Shown: piece by piece, positions 31,621 through 42,944 of the stretch
Layout: each line of letters begins with the position of its first letter
How positions within the stretch are numbered: the first letter of the stretch is position 1
Assembly: GCA_002049455.2 (NCBI GenBank)
Contig: KV918816.1
Span: forward strand, 62,001 to 126,000
Reading direction: 5' to 3'
Origin: Porphyra umbilicalis
Taxonomy: Eukaryota; Rhodophyta; Bangiophyceae; Bangiales; Bangiaceae
DNA: 64,000 nt
Notes under the pieces: generated by a model
Databases searched by the model: none
Told to the model about the DNA's origin: nothing
The model's input: the letters and a program-made list of their open reading frames with translations, nothing else
Made by a program: the position numbers and the translations under genes

Positions 31621-33360
31621 GTACTGCGCATGATGCCGTCGGTTGATGGTTGCTCGCCTCTCATGATGTTGCCTCTGCCCTGCTGCTGCTGTTGTATCTG
31701 ATCCGCGACGCCCGCCTGCCAGCTCGGCTCTTTTTCTGGTTTGCTTTTTTATTTGTTCCTGCTGTCTCGGGAGCACTGTTCTTGTGTTTGCATTCTTCCC
31801 TCGTGCTGATCGGACCATAGAGACAGCAACAGGGTATATTTCTGTTCTCTCTCGCACTGTATGTCTTGGGGCGCCTGCTCCGATTTTTGCCGCAGGCGAT
31901 TGTGCAGCTGCCGGCGGCTGTTGTCTGTTCAACCATTGTGGCAACCGGTCGTGGGCGGTGGCGGCCGGCTAGTGCCGTGCGGGCGATCGTACGTTGCTTG
32001 TCGTACGCATTAGTACGGCACCTAAACCAAACTAGATGGTAACCAAAGACCCCTAGCTGGGCAAAAGTAGTGTACACTAGCAATAGAAACAAATAGAAAG
32101 CACTTGACTAGCGGTTTTAAGTTGATGGTACGTTACCATAGGCTGTAGCGTCTAAGTCTTGATTCCGTGGGAAATACAACTGACGCAAGCGAACAGGGCC
32201 CGGTGGCAGTGCCGCGAGGGCCGCCAAGGACCGCCGCTCACATACCTCGGGATGGCGCATACCGGGGCAAAGAGCAAGGGCCTCTGCTCCCATGACACTC
32301 GTGACCTGTTCCTGTTGCTGCCTGCCTCCCCCCTCCACATCATTGATTGCGCCCGTTTTTAATACTTTCAGAGGGGGGGTAGGCGCCCATCAGTATCCGA
32401 TTGACCCGTCTATCAGTCTGCGTTGATCGGCCCGTTGGATCGCCCATTGGATGCCCTGATTATTAGGTGGGCACAAGTCTCTGATGATGGATACACACGG
32501 GCGGGCGCCCCCCCCCCCCCCCCCCCCTCCCCCCCAAGTGACCGCCCGCCGCGGCGCCACGCGCCGCCCTGGTATTGGCGGCGACGTCGCCGGCGGGAGG
32601 GTGCCTCGCGCCCGTCGCAGTCATCAGCCACAGCGGCGGGTGTGGCCGACAGCGGCCGCGTCGCCCCCGTCCGCCCCGACTCGCAGTGATCGCAACGGCG
32701 GTCACGACCTGCTGTGGTGCGCGCGTCCGTGCCGAGCGCGCGCCCGCCACGAGTGGAGACACTCCCGCACGGCGCGGAGTCACGGTCAGTGCAGCCACAT
32801 GGCGGCGCGACGCGGCCGTGGCTGGCCGCCACGCCCCGCCCTGCGCACCCTGTCTGTGTGTCACCCAACGCCAACCCGCGCGTGCGGCGGCGGCCGCGGA
32901 GGCCATCTCCCTGATCGTGACTCCACCGTCCCCATGTCATGTTTTGCTTGTCTGCCCCCGGTGACTAGTTCACATCTGGCCATCAAGAAACCCATCTCTG
33001 CTACTCCCCCTCTTTCACCGTAGGCGGTGCCCCACGGGGCCCCCTGCAAAGCTCCACACAGTACTCCGAGGCGGCGCTTTCCCACGCATCGCCGCCGCAG
33101 CTCACAAGGCGTTCCACGATTACCGCCGAGTGGTTGCGTCCGTACGGCGCGCGACGGACGCCGCCGGTCCGGTCGCTTCGAAGCAAACAAACAAGTGTGA
33201 CCTTTGAGATTTCTACAGGGAAATTGTAATGGGTTTTGTGAACACGTGTCAATTCCATAAGTACACAAAAAACACGCGGAAATCAAACTGAAGCCAGCCC
33301 TAGGTAATCAAAGAAAAAAAATCGTCCCATAGCATGGTGACCTGGCCTATTTTTGCACCG
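31621..33360. other. Gene-poor stretch with a small palindrome and a poly-C run
   Basis: 3-prime flank of the interrupted gene followed by mixed sequence. An imperfect palindrome at about 31971-32034 pairs GTGCCGT and CGTACG with CGTACG and ACGGCAC. A run of about 23 C lies at 32510-32528 and just beyond, starting a GC-rich block (32500-32960) with open frames on both strands and no recognisable domain. 33200-33350 is A/T-richer. No gene supported. Confidence 0.55.
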
Positions 33361-33364
33361 TCAC

Positions 33365-33861
33365 ACCCAAGTTTTTGTGCTCGACCGAGCCACCAATGCC
33401 CGGTTGGCCAAACGGAGCCACGTTTAGCCACGTTTGGAGTTTTGGACGGTTGGCTCCATTGCTGGACACGCCCTTAGAGCGTCCCCACCAATGGAGCCAA
33501 AAGCCAAAGCCAAACGTCACGAGTGCCCAACGTGTGGCCCTGTCACTGGCTCTCCGAACGTCGATCCAAAACAAAGAAGGTCACGTCTCAATCTTGGGCT
33601 CCCCTGGATGCTCACTATGGGTGGGCCTCTTTTGTGGCCGACAGATCATTCACGATTGCCCGACAAAGAATCTCGGTGGATGGCCCATCGCCATATCACT
33701 GTTTGTATGCCACTGGTCACGCTTTCCATTGGCGTAGGTTGGCTCAAAATGGAACCAGGGGATGGTCAAACGGTTGGGGGCGCATCCAAACAGGTTTGTT
33801 TGGAGTGGCGCGCCTCCAAACGGGCCCGTTTGGACTGGCCCTGCCGTTGAAGATCCAAAAC
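33365..33861. repeat. S-family repeat, copy 1 (MITE-like)
   Basis: It shares with copy 2 the left block (AGCCACCAATGCCCG...GGCTCCATTG-like), an internal AATGGAGCC block, the phrase CACGTCTCAATCTTGGGCT, and the right end GTTGAAGATCCAAAACTA. The two internal blocks form an inverted pair (GGCTCCATTG / CAATGGAGCC). Ends are approximate. Confidence 0.5.
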
Positions 33862-33944
33862 TAGAGCAATCGCGTGTCATGGACACGAGGTCGATTAGCC
33901 GACTAGAATATGTGAGGATGGTCTCTTTTGGAACCGTCACACCC

Positions 33945-34407
33945 TAGTTTTGGATCGCATCCCAGCCACCAATGCCCGTTTGGCAAAACCGTGCCACGTT
34001 TAGGCGTTTGGGTGTTTGGATCCATTGGTGGAGACGCTCTTAGGGCATGTCCAGCAATGGAGCCAACCGCCCAACCCAACGGTTACGTGTGGGCATCGTG
34101 TGGCCCTGCTGCTGGCTCTCCAACCGCCGGGCCAAAACTAGGTACATCACGTCTCAATCTTGGGCTGCTACAGGCGCACCCAGACGGTGGGCCTCTTTTG
34201 TGGCGGCCCAAGCATCCGCCGAGGACCCACCATGAATCTGTTCCGATCACAGAGTATGTCGGGACTGTGTGATCGCCACGCGTCAGCCATCCTATTGGCG
34301 TTAGATGGCCACGTTCGGAACCATGTTTTGGCGGAGCGCTTTGGAGCGCCGCCAAACGGGCCTGTTTGGACCTCGGTGCCGTTTCGCTGCCGTTGAAGAT
34401 CCAAAAC
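33945..34407. repeat. S-family repeat, copy 2 (MITE-like)
   Basis: It begins CTAGTTTTGGATC and ends GATCCAAAACTA, a terminal inverted repeat of 12-13 bp. Internal blocks match copy 1. A left-end fragment of the same family lies at about 35196-35315. The transposon superfamily is unknown. Confidence 0.55.
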
Positions 34408-34473
34408 TAAGCAATCGCGCGGGCCCCACACGAGACCGAATAGAAGACTATAGTTCCAGGCACGTACGTGCAA

Positions 34474-35167
34474 TACCCTGGCCTTCGGGGCGGTAGCGCG
34501 CTCGGCGACGCATCGACACCGGGCACGCCGGCCGTCTCCATAGCCGCGAGCGCGCACGGGGGCACGTCCAGCCACCTTGCCGTGGCGGGGGGCGCGTGAG
34601 GCGGGGAAAGGGGTTCCGCCGCCGCCACCGCAGCGGCGGGTGCCCGCCGGCGTCGCGCGACGCCCACAGGAGGGGCAGTCACTCCGTCGCGCAGCGCACC
34701 TGCGCATGGCGGGCACGGCGGCCGACACGGCGCACGCGCGGGCGGGTGGGTTCGACCGCACGCGACGGGGCGCCTCTAACAGCGCCGCTCGATGGCTTCA
34801 GAAACCGCGGACGAGCCGCCGCAACAAAAGCCGGCGCGCAGGCACGGTCACCCGCGGGTCATCGTGGGCGTGTTTAGCCCCGGAAGTCACTGCGCGCGGT
34901 TGCCGCGCGGAACTCGGGGCGGTGGGGGGGGGTAGGGGGGCAGGCGCCGTCCGGGGCCTGTGACCCTTGTGGCAGGACAGTCCTTCTCAGCCGCGTAACT
35001 ATATTCGCTTTTAGCGTCATCGCGACTCTTCCAACGCTGACAAGCCCTCAGATCCCTGAGGATACGAATGCAGACTGCCACCTCTGAAACAGAGAGCAAG
35101 TCCCGTGATCTAAGTATATGTGTGCATCACTACACTTTGAGAGCACCCTGTCCTAAAGGCCAGGGAA
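34474..35167 (+). repeat. R-family dispersed element, copy R1 (complete)
   Basis: About 0.7 kb. The left end reads CAATACCCTGGCCTTCGGGG and the right end CCTGTCCTAAAGGCCAGGGA. The ends are imperfect inverted repeats of each other (CCCTGGCCTTYAGG). A conserved internal palindrome CCCTCAGATCCCTGAGG lies at about 35045-35061. The middle is CG-rich without a recognisable ORF product. Other copies are R2-R5 in this window. Confidence 0.75.
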
Positions 35168-35841
35168 TATGTGAGGAAGGGCTATTTTTGGACCGTTCCA
35201 CCCGAGTTTTCGAGCTCGACCCAGCCACCAATGCCCGGTTGGCCAAACGGAGCCACGTTTGGCCGCGTTTGGAGTTTTGGACGGTTGGCTCCATTGCTGG
35301 ACACTCCCTTAAGAGCATTGCCAACAACTCAGGCTATCGCTATCGGCTATTCCATTCTAGATCCAAGTCCGCGTCCTTAGACAGCCACATGTACGTCAGC
35401 GGTTGGCTGCTGTGCTATCATGAGCCTAAGTACCCGCAGGTTTCCTTACACCAGGCCTTGTCTGGGCCCGATCAAGACGATATTTTCTGCCAGGACTTGA
35501 TTCACTGCAGCGGCAGATGACAACTGTGGTGAGCAGCCGTATCAACCATAACGAAGGCGCAGAGAACGCTCGTCGGCAGACGGACAAAGAAACAGGTCAA
35601 AATGTGCAGCACTTGATGACGACCACGCCTAGAAGGACGTCACTGTAGGACCATTGCCATGCACGACAGCTCTTGCGGACGTTCCCACCACCTCTGCCCA
35701 GAAGAAACTGGTAGTCAATCTTGCAGACGTGGCGCACACGTTGCAACCACGTGCTAATATTTGCTGCGAAACGGGTCGTTGATCCATCACACGGGCCAAT
35801 CAGAGGCCCCCGTGAGATAGCCTCGGCTATCCTAAAAGCTA
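35168..35841. other. Interval with an S-family fragment and otherwise no recognised feature
   Basis: 35196-35315 repeats the left end of the S family. 35320-35840 has ordinary composition, no long ORF and no repeat that I recognise elsewhere in the window. Confidence 0.5.
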
Positions 35842-36071
35842 TGGTGCGTGTCCCAAAAATGAGACATGCAAGTTTTCTGAAGGACTGACACATCACTGCA
35901 CGGGGGCAGGCGGCGTGGGGTACGAGAAAATTCTCGACTGGCCTCCATGGAAAGAGCCTCTCCCGACGCGTTCTTGGCTGACAACTCCTTAATACCCGCC
36001 TGTGGGCCCTGTTCTGTGGACCTCTCAGATAGCCCCGATCTTGGAGCCAGTCTTTTTCAGGTTCTTGGGGT
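35842..36071. repeat. M-family MITE, left-end fragment (M0)
   Basis: 230 bp identical in order to the left 230 bp of M1. It starts TGGTGCGTGTCCC after a TA. It stops at GGGGT directly before the TA that begins M1. That point corresponds exactly to an internal TA in the intact sequence (GGGGT-TA-AAGG). Confidence 0.85.
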
Positions 36072-36073
36072 TA

Positions 36074-36711
36074 TGGTGCGTGTCCCAAAAATGAGACATG
36101 CGCGTTTTCTGAAGGACTGACACATCACTGCACGGGGGCAGGCGGCGTGGGGTACGAGAAAATTCTCGACTGGCCTCCATGGGAACAGCCGCTCCCGACG
36201 CGTGCTTGGCTGACAACTCCTTAATACCCGCCTGTGGGCCCTGTTCTGTGGACCTCTCAGATAGCCACGATCTTGGAGCCAGTCTTTTTCAGGTTCTTGG
36301 GGTTAAAGGTTTGCAACGCCAAAGCTCATGTGCTATCTGGAGCTTCGATGAGGGGTGTCCCAAATCGTGTTTTCCTCACAGGGGGCTACATGGGGGTCTT
36401 TTTCACGTTTTTATTGGTAAGGTGGTGCCCTTTTCTTCGTGCACAAATTGTCAGGACATGCCTGCTTTAGTATCTGTGCATTTGATTGGGCCGCGTGATC
36501 GTCACCTGTCGAAGTTGCAATGAATGACACTTTCCCCCATGACATGTCAGGATGTCATGATGATGTGCCGCCTCTGCTAACACTGTCAGGGGCTTTTCTG
36601 GAAGCAGAGTGGGACCGAGTGGGTCACATTACATTATCGGACCGTTGCAGAAGGCCAGTGGGCCGAGAAAAAAAGAAAAACTGCCATGTCTCATTTTTGG
36701 GACACGCTCCA
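36074..36711. mobile_element. M-family MITE, full copy M1 (TA target duplication)
   Basis: 638 bp with terminal inverted repeats of about 26 bp (TGGTGCGTGTCCCAAAAATG at the left; the right end has one mismatch). It is flanked by TA at 36072-36073 and 36712-36713. No transposase ORF. TA duplication and end structure suggest mobilisation by a Tc1/mariner-type transposase, which is inference. Confidence 0.85.
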
Positions 36712-37071
36712 TATTCCGACTCGAAATAGAAAAGCGATAGCCGCACAGCTATTCTTGGTCAGCGGAAGCCAGAATCAAGTAGGTAGTTCGATTTGCATGG
36801 CCCGAACAAAAAAAGGGCTTCTTCGTCTAAAAAGTGGTGTTATATCGGACTTCAGGTGCTTCATGGGACACGTTGTGCAACGTGGCTTGAATATGGGGAT
36901 AGCATCTCATTGTTAACAATGCACTAAGGCGTGGGGGGGGGGCCGCCCCGCCGCCTCTACTCTGTACCGAGCCCGGACCCCGCCACACGAACTCCTCCCG
37001 CTTGTCCGGGTCCCTCGTCCCCCCCCCGCCATCCCCCCCCGCCACACGCCCCCCCCCCCTGCCACTGGGTC
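36712..37071. other. 5-prime flank of the cupin-like gene
   Basis: A/T-richer at 36715-36930, then C/G runs up to the ATG at 37072. No other feature seen. Confidence 0.4.
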
Positions 37072-38046
37072 ATGGCGCCACCAGCCGGCCCCGCCCGCCC
37101 CTACGTCCCGTGGCACCAAGAGCCGACGCACACCACCCTCGCGTCGAGCCGCGGCTTGACCGTGCTCCTCGGCACGCTCCCCCGCGGCGCCTCCACGGCC
37201 TTCCACGCGCACGCCCTCCCCACCATCTATGCCGTCCTAACCGCCGCGACGGCGGTGGACGTACGGCTGGTGGGGCCCGACTTGGCGACCGTGGCGCCGC
37301 CGGCGGCCGTCACCCTCACCCCGGGCGCGGCGGTGGTGTACGACGAGGCGCCCGCCAGCGGGCCGCCCATGGTCCACGCGGTCACCCACACGGGGGGGGC
37401 GCCGCTCGGCTTTCTCGGCGTGGAAGTGGGGGGGCTCCCGTCTGCCGACGGTAGTGGTAGCGGTGGGGGGAAGGCGCCCCCCGGCGAGCAAGCGACGGCG
37501 ACGGCGGCGACGGCGGCGGCGGCCACGGCCGCTGCCGCCGCCGCCCTCGTGGCCCGTGGGGGCACGCTCACCACCCCCCTTCCGCCGTGGGCGACGGTTG
37601 TGGCCACCCGCCCGTGGGTGGTCGTCCACCGCCTGGCGGTGCCCGCGGGCGGCGGCGCCGTCTCCACCGCCGCCGCCGCCGCCGCCGCCGTCCGCGCGCG
37701 GGTGCTCCTCGTCGTCACCGCCGCCGCCGGGGCGGTGGTTGAGGTGCCGCCGTCTGGCGGCGGCGGCGACGGCGGCGACCGCGGTGTGGCGGGGGAGGGG
37801 GGCGGGGGGATCCTCACACCCCTCCGCAATTGGGCGTACGTGGTTGCCCACGGGGGGGGGGGGGGGATGTGGCGCTTTTTGCCTGGAGGGGGGGGGGGGG
37901 GGACGCCCCGGGGGGGGGGACGCCTCCAAGGGGGTTGGGGGGGAGGGGGGCGCCGCCCTCGGGGGGGGGGCGCCGCCGACGGCGAGCGCAGGGGCGGGGG
38001 GGCGCCCCTCGTGCTGGCGCTGCTCGTTGAAATCCTATCTGTTTGA
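37072..38046 (+). CDS. Cupin-like protein, possibly two cupin halves
   Basis: 324 aa from the ATG at 37072. The N-terminal 130 residues look like a small cupin beta-barrel: GTLPRGASTAFHAHALPTIYAVL provides a His-x-His pair in the usual position of the metal-binding motif (shown here in pieces: FHAHALP, then TIYAVL). A second barrel-like segment follows an Ala-rich linker (VVATRPWVVVHRLAVPAGGGAV, quoted in part as WVVVHRLAVPAG). The C-terminal third is low complexity with long G runs in the DNA (for example 37854-37866), where assembly length errors would shift the frame, so the stop at 38046 is doubtful. It could be a host enzyme or a metal- or sugar-binding protein; the substrate cannot be read from sequence. 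It is not clearly part of any element. Confidence 0.5.
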   Translation: MAPPAGPARPYVPWHQEPTHTTLASSRGLTVLLGTLPRGASTAFHAHALPTIYAVLTAATAVDVRLVGPDLATVAPPAAVTLTPGAAVVYDEAPASGPPMVHAVTHTGGAPLGFLGVEVGGLPSADGSGSGGGKAPPGEQATATAATAAAATAAAAAALVARGGTLTTPLPPWATVVATRPWVVVHRLAVPAGGGAVSTAAAAAAAVRARVLLVVTAAAGAVVEVPPSGGGGDGGDRGVAGEGGGGILTPLRNWAYVVAHGGGGGMWRFLPGGGGGGTPRGGGRLQGGWGGGGRRPRGGGAADGERRGGGAPLVLALLVEILSV

Positions 38047-38095
38047 CCTCTGTTTTCGGGGGGGGGGGGGGGGGCGGGCCGCCGCTTGGCACCTC

Positions 38096-40480
38096 CCCCT
38101 CCCCTTGCGAGGTAGTATTTGGCATTCTGAGGTAGTATTTGACATTCTCGATCACGTACCGTTTTTTGGTGCGTGAGGGGGGTGGGGGGAGGCGGCCTGT
38201 GCGCGCGCCACGTGGGGGGATTCAGGGGGCGCGTGGGTGGTGGTTTGGTGGGGGGGCTAGCACTTTTTGAATTCTGTCGATTTTGTGCTACGATGCGACC
38301 TCGTGCATTTTTGTACTTGCAATGAAGCTCGTGACCAGACATGACCGCCCCGACACCTGTGTCTGGCATCACGGTGATCCAGATGGGTGTTGGGCTGTCC
38401 TCTCACTCAGCGGGGGGGATCTGCACTGTCACTGGACGTGCACGAACTGCCGCCCCCGCCCTCGCCGCCGCCGCCACCGCCGCCCCCGCACCCGCTGCCG
38501 CCGCCGTCGCCGCCCCCGCCCCCGCCTCTACGCTCGCCGCCGCCCCCTCCGCCGCCGCCGCCCCCGCGGCTGCCGCCCCCGCCACTGGCCGCGGCTCCCG
38601 CCACTGGCGCCTCCTCCGCCCCTGGCCGCCTCCCCCGCCCCTGGCCGCTTCCCCCGCCCCTGGCCGCCTCCCCCGCCCCTGGCCGCCGCCCTCTCCGCTG
38701 GCCCCCGCCCCCCCTCGGGCCGCCACGCCCGCTGCTGCCGCAGCCCCCGCCGCCGCCGCTGCTGCCGCCCCTGAACGCGGCCCCCGCCACTGGCACCGCC
38801 GCCGCCGCTGCCCGCTGCCCCCCCTGCTGCCGCCGCCCCCGCCGCCGCCATCGCCGCCACCCATGGCCGCGGCCCCCACCCCCGCCGCGACTCCCGCCCC
38901 TGGTTGCAGCCCCCGCCGCCGCCGCCGCCCCCGCCCCCGCTTCTGCACTCGCCGCCGCCCCCGCCGCCGCCGCCGCCCCCGCGGCCGCAGCCCCCGCCGC
39001 CGCCACCGCCGCCGCCCCTGGACGCGGCCCCCGCCACTGGCGCCGCCGCCGCCGCTAGCCGCTATCCCGCCTGCTGCCGCTGCCCCCGCCACCGCCGCCA
39101 CCCCCGCCCCTTGCCGCGGCCCCCGCCACCGCCGCCGCCCCCGCCCCTGGCTGCAGCCCCCGCCTCCGCCGCCGCCCCAGCCCCTGGCCGCGGCTCCCGC
39201 CGCTGGCGCCGCTCCCGCCCCTGGCCGCCTCCCCTCAGGCTCATTGGAGTGGCGTGGGTATTGGGCTGGTGAAAAAGGTGTCGCCGTGGGTGGTGGAGGA
39301 GGTGGGGTACGGGGTGAGGGGGGAGGATTGGTACTGAGGCGCAGGTGGAGCATGGTACAGGGTGGGGGGGCAGCGAGGTTTGGGTATGGTCCGAGGTAGC
39401 AAACTGGGTGGGGGTGGAGTCGGGGTACTGACTGGGCGTGTTTCTGGCGACCAGGGCGTACAGCCGAGCGGGCGCGGGGAGGTGAATGCGGCGTGTGCTC
39501 AAGAGAAACATCTTGGGACAGACCCTCCCTGTCGCCACATCCTGACCACTGTATTCCCTGGCCTTTAGGACAGGGTGCTCTCAAAGTGTAGTGATGCACA
39601 CATATACTTAGATCAAGGGACTTGCTCTCCGTTTCAGAGGTGGCAGTCTACATTCGTGTCCTCAGGGATCTGAGGGCGTGTCAGTGTTGGAAGGGTCGCG
39701 ATGACGCTAAAAGCGAATGGAGTTACGTGGCTGAGAAGGACTGTCCTGCCATAGGGGTCACTGGGCCCGGACGGCGCCTGCCCCCGTGCCCCCTCTACCG
39801 CCCCGAGTTGCGCGCGCGGTGACCGCGCGCAGCGACTTGCGGGGCTTGACGCGCCCACCATGACCCGTGGGTGATCGTGTCTGCGCGCCGTCTTCTATTG
39901 CGGCGGCGCGTCGGCGGTTGTTGACGCCATCTAGCGGCGCGGTTACAGGCGCCTCGTCGCGCGGCGATCAGTCCCACCCGCCCGCCCGTGCGCCGCGTCG
40001 GCCGCCCTGCCCGCCGTGCGCAGATGCGCTGCGCGGCGGAGTGACGGCCTCGCCCGTGGGCGCCGCGCGACGCCGGCGGGCCGCCGCCGCTGCGGTGGCG
40101 GAGGCGGCACCCCTTTCCCCGCCCGACGCCCCCCCCACCACGGCAACGTGGCTGTACGTGCCCCCGTGCGCGCTCGCGGCCATAGAGCCGGCCGGCGTGC
40201 CCGGTGTCAATGCGTCGCCGAGCGCGCCACGGCCCTGAAGGCCAGGGTATTGTACGCACGTGCCTGGAATTACTGTTTTCTGAAATTTGGCCGACTCGGA
40301 CAGGAACAGGACTGGGCCCAAACGTGATCTGATTGGTGCACGTCATTTTTCTGTTGCGCCCATTGGCCGAGGCAGCTGTTTCTGCCGTGTTGTTCTTGTT
40401 TGCATCGGCTAAAATTCAGCGAACAGCGAAATTCGGTAAGATCGCTGACACTGCATGGTCCAGTTGATTACACGTCTGTC
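38096..40480 (+). repeat. Inverted segmental duplication, left arm (with R2 insertion)
   Basis: It matches 47136-48827 in inverted orientation. Shared content: the end TGCGAGGTAGTATTTG, the block around CACGTACCGTTTTTTGGTGCG, a long CCG-rich tract (38430-39240), and a unique-looking flank to CACGTCTG at 40478. The left arm has a short local duplication near 38098-38135 and the R2 element at about 39555-40266, which is absent from the right arm. CCG tract lengths differ in detail. No gene is supported inside; long ORFs on all frames of the CCG tract are compositional. Confidence 0.85.
39553..40266 (-). mobile_element. R-family element, copy R2, with empty site preserved elsewhere
   Basis: Complete R element in the orientation opposite to R1. 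The left end is TTCCCTGGCCTTTAGGACAG and the right end GTGCCTGGAATT. The right arm of the inverted duplication (complement of 47333-47350) reads straight through CCACTGTATTACTGTTTTC with no element, so R2 is a real insertion. The target duplication is ATT or AT; shared bases at the ends prevent a firm choice. Confidence 0.8.
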
Positions 40481-42778
40481 TGATGACACTGCACAATCCA
40501 GTGGAATCGTTGGTTGCACTTCCCTATCTGCCTACAGCGGCTCTCGTTGTGCTTTCACAAAAAAAAATACCATTGCACATCACAAACAAGGTTATGTGTG
40601 CTTCCTGACCAGCTGCGAAAAGAAAAGGTGCTGCTGGGTGCACTTGCTTCACTCGTTCCTTCACTGCACTTGCTTCACTCGTTCCTTCACTTGTGCAGTC
40701 CTGCTCACAGTGGAGGTACGTCGAGCACTTCTGGAACAAACACCAGCAAAACACAACTTTCTTGGAGAGGATCCTTGTTGGGTCTTTGAGGGGCGCTGGT
40801 TACGGCATGGTGGGTCTTTTTGTGCACAAACACTTCTTTCATACCGTTTCTGCCCTCCAAAGGTATTAGTCACCAGTACCCGACACCACCTCCCCAGCCT
40901 GCCATACCCTTCCATACCCCAGACGTTTTAGCGCACTGCCACCGGCATGTACCAGCCCCTCAGTAGAGCCCAAAAGACGGGACTACTACCATCACAGGAA
41001 GCCTAGAGGACGTCCTCTGCCACGTACTTTCCCCAGACCTGCCCAGCTATGGGCACGAGCTGCCTACAGAGGTCCCAAGCTATCAAAGTACTCTGAGCCA
41101 CTTCGGAAGTTGTGTACACCCCCTGCAAGGAATGTATCCATGGTATGCCTGCCCCCCACCGACGTGTATACGGCAACTTAACGATTGCTCCTTCCGGCTA
41201 CGGAAGGCAACAAAGTCATGTGGCGGTCAACAACACACTTTACAAGGTGCGTATACACATGGAGTAGCACAGAGACTGTGCGGGCTCCATAGAAGTCCCC
41301 AGGGAAAAGTACAACACGACATTATACCCCCCCAACTGACCACACCAGACCAGCCCAGTACCCCGACGGCACCTACGCCCGTCCGCCCGAGCCAGGGGGA
41401 AGTGGTAGGGACAAAAGGCACCCACCGGTGGCGCGAGCCGCCGCCGGGGCGGCGACAACGAACAGCTGCAGCAGCCGCCGCGCGGACGGCGGCAGCCGGC
41501 GGCGGCGGCGGCCGGTGGTGGCGGCGGCGGCAGGCGGCGGCGGCAGAAGGCTGCGGCAGCAGAGGTGGTGGCCGGGGGCCGAGGCGGCGGCACGCAAGGG
41601 CGGCGGCGGCAGGGGGCGGGGGCGGCGGCGGCAGGGGGCGGCGGCAGGGAGCAGCAGCGGCGGCGGTGGCGGCAGGAGGCCGCGGCGGTGGCACGCAGGG
41701 GAGGCCGCGGCACGGGGCGGCGGCGGCGGTGGCGGCGGCAGAGGGCGGCGGCGGTAGAAGGCAATGGCGGCGACGGCAGCGGCGGCAGGCGGCCGTGGCG
41801 GTGGCGGCAGCGGAGGCGGCGGCGGCGGCGGTGGCAGGGGCGGCGGTGGTGGCAGGGGCGGCGGGGGCGGCGAGACGGCGTGGGCGGGGGCGGCGGAGGC
41901 GGGGGCGGCGGCGGCGGGGGTAGGGGCGGCGGCGACGGGGGCGGAAGCGGGGGCGGGGGCGAGGGCGGCGGCAGCGGGGGTGGGGGCGACGGCGGCGGGG
42001 GCGGGGGCGGGGGCGGCGGCGGCGGCGGCGGGGGCGGGGGCGACGGCGGGGGCGGCGGGGGCGGGGGCGGGGGCGGCGGTGGCGGGCGGCGGGAGGGGAT
42101 GCAGGGGCGGGGGCAGGGGCGGCGGGGGCGTGGGCGCGGGCGGCGGTGACGGGCGGCGGCGGGAGCGGCAGGGGCTAGCCGGAGAGAGGGCGGCAGGGGA
42201 GGCGGCGGTGGCCGGGGCGGGGGCGACGGCGGGGGCGGCGGGGGCGGGGTCGGGGGCGGCGGGGGCGGGCGGCTGGGGCGGCGGCGGGGGCGGCGGGGGC
42301 GGGGGCAGGGGCGGCGGGGGCGGGGGCGGGGGAGGGGGTGCGGGCAGGGGCGGCGGGGGCGGGGGCGGGGGCGGCGCGGGCGGGGGTGGTGGCGGTGGCG
42401 GCGGGTGGGGGCGAGGGCGGCGCGGGCGGGGGCGGCGGCGACAGCGGTGGCGTGGTCGTCGTGCCCGTCATGATGGTCACGGTTTACACCCCCAGGCGAG
42501 GCCTATTGGTGGGTAGCAGTGTAGGGGGGGGGCAGTCATGGAATTTGGTCACACCCGGTCACGCCCACGGAGCGGTGATTACTCATACACGCGTGCATCA
42601 GAGGACGGTAGGTAAGTATCGAACTGGGCACGTGGCACTGTTGGGTGTCGTGGCAGGTCCCGCCGCCGGACCGAGGAGCGGGCCCGGGCGCGGCCGGGCG
42701 CGGCCCGGTGGCTGGGCGCGGAGAGCTGAGAGCGCATCTCCGCACCAAAAAACGGTACGAGATCGAGACATCCAGATA
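40481..42778. other. Low-complexity region with a GGC-rich tract
   Basis: 40481-41420 is unremarkable. It has a two-copy 26-bp repeat (TTGCTTCACTCGTTCCTTCA core) near 40648-40695 and no supported gene. 41430-42460 is an almost pure GGC/GGGGGC tract on the plus strand, with open frames in all phases that I regard as non-coding. 42745-42780 contains a diverged relative of the end of the inverted duplication (CACCAAAAAACGGTACG). Confidence 0.6.
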
Positions 42779-42942
42779 CTATTGCAGTCTCCCTAATTTT
42801 GGCCGATCCCGACAAGAACAACTGTGCAGAACAGATGCACGTCAGCCATCCATCCGGCCGGATACAACCTCTCCACCAATCAGAAGTTGTGCGGACTGTA
42901 GGTTGTTCTTGACCGGAACGGCCAGAATTGGGAAGACTGCAA
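42779..42942. repeat. T-family foldback element
   Basis: About 165 bp whose two ends are imperfect inverted copies over some 45 bp (left around CCCTAATTTTGGCCGATCCC; right complement around CCCAATTCTGGCCGTTCCGG, both then CAAGAACAAC). It abuts the M2 MITE. A related foldback lies in both arms of the inverted duplication (47205-47340 and the corresponding left-arm sequence after 40266). Confidence 0.6.
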
Positions 42943-42944
42943 TA

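Noticed and set aside
38341-39250. Long open frames rich in Pro/Ala through the CCG tract
   Set aside because: All frames on both strands are open because CCG/CGG repeats contain no stop codons; the same happens in the inverted arm at 47.6-48.6 kb, and the translated sequences show no domain.
39553-40266. R family as Helitrons because some copies could be read as TC...CTGG
   Set aside because: The empty site does not show insertion between A and T, and the other copies and orientation do not keep a CTRR end with a hairpin.
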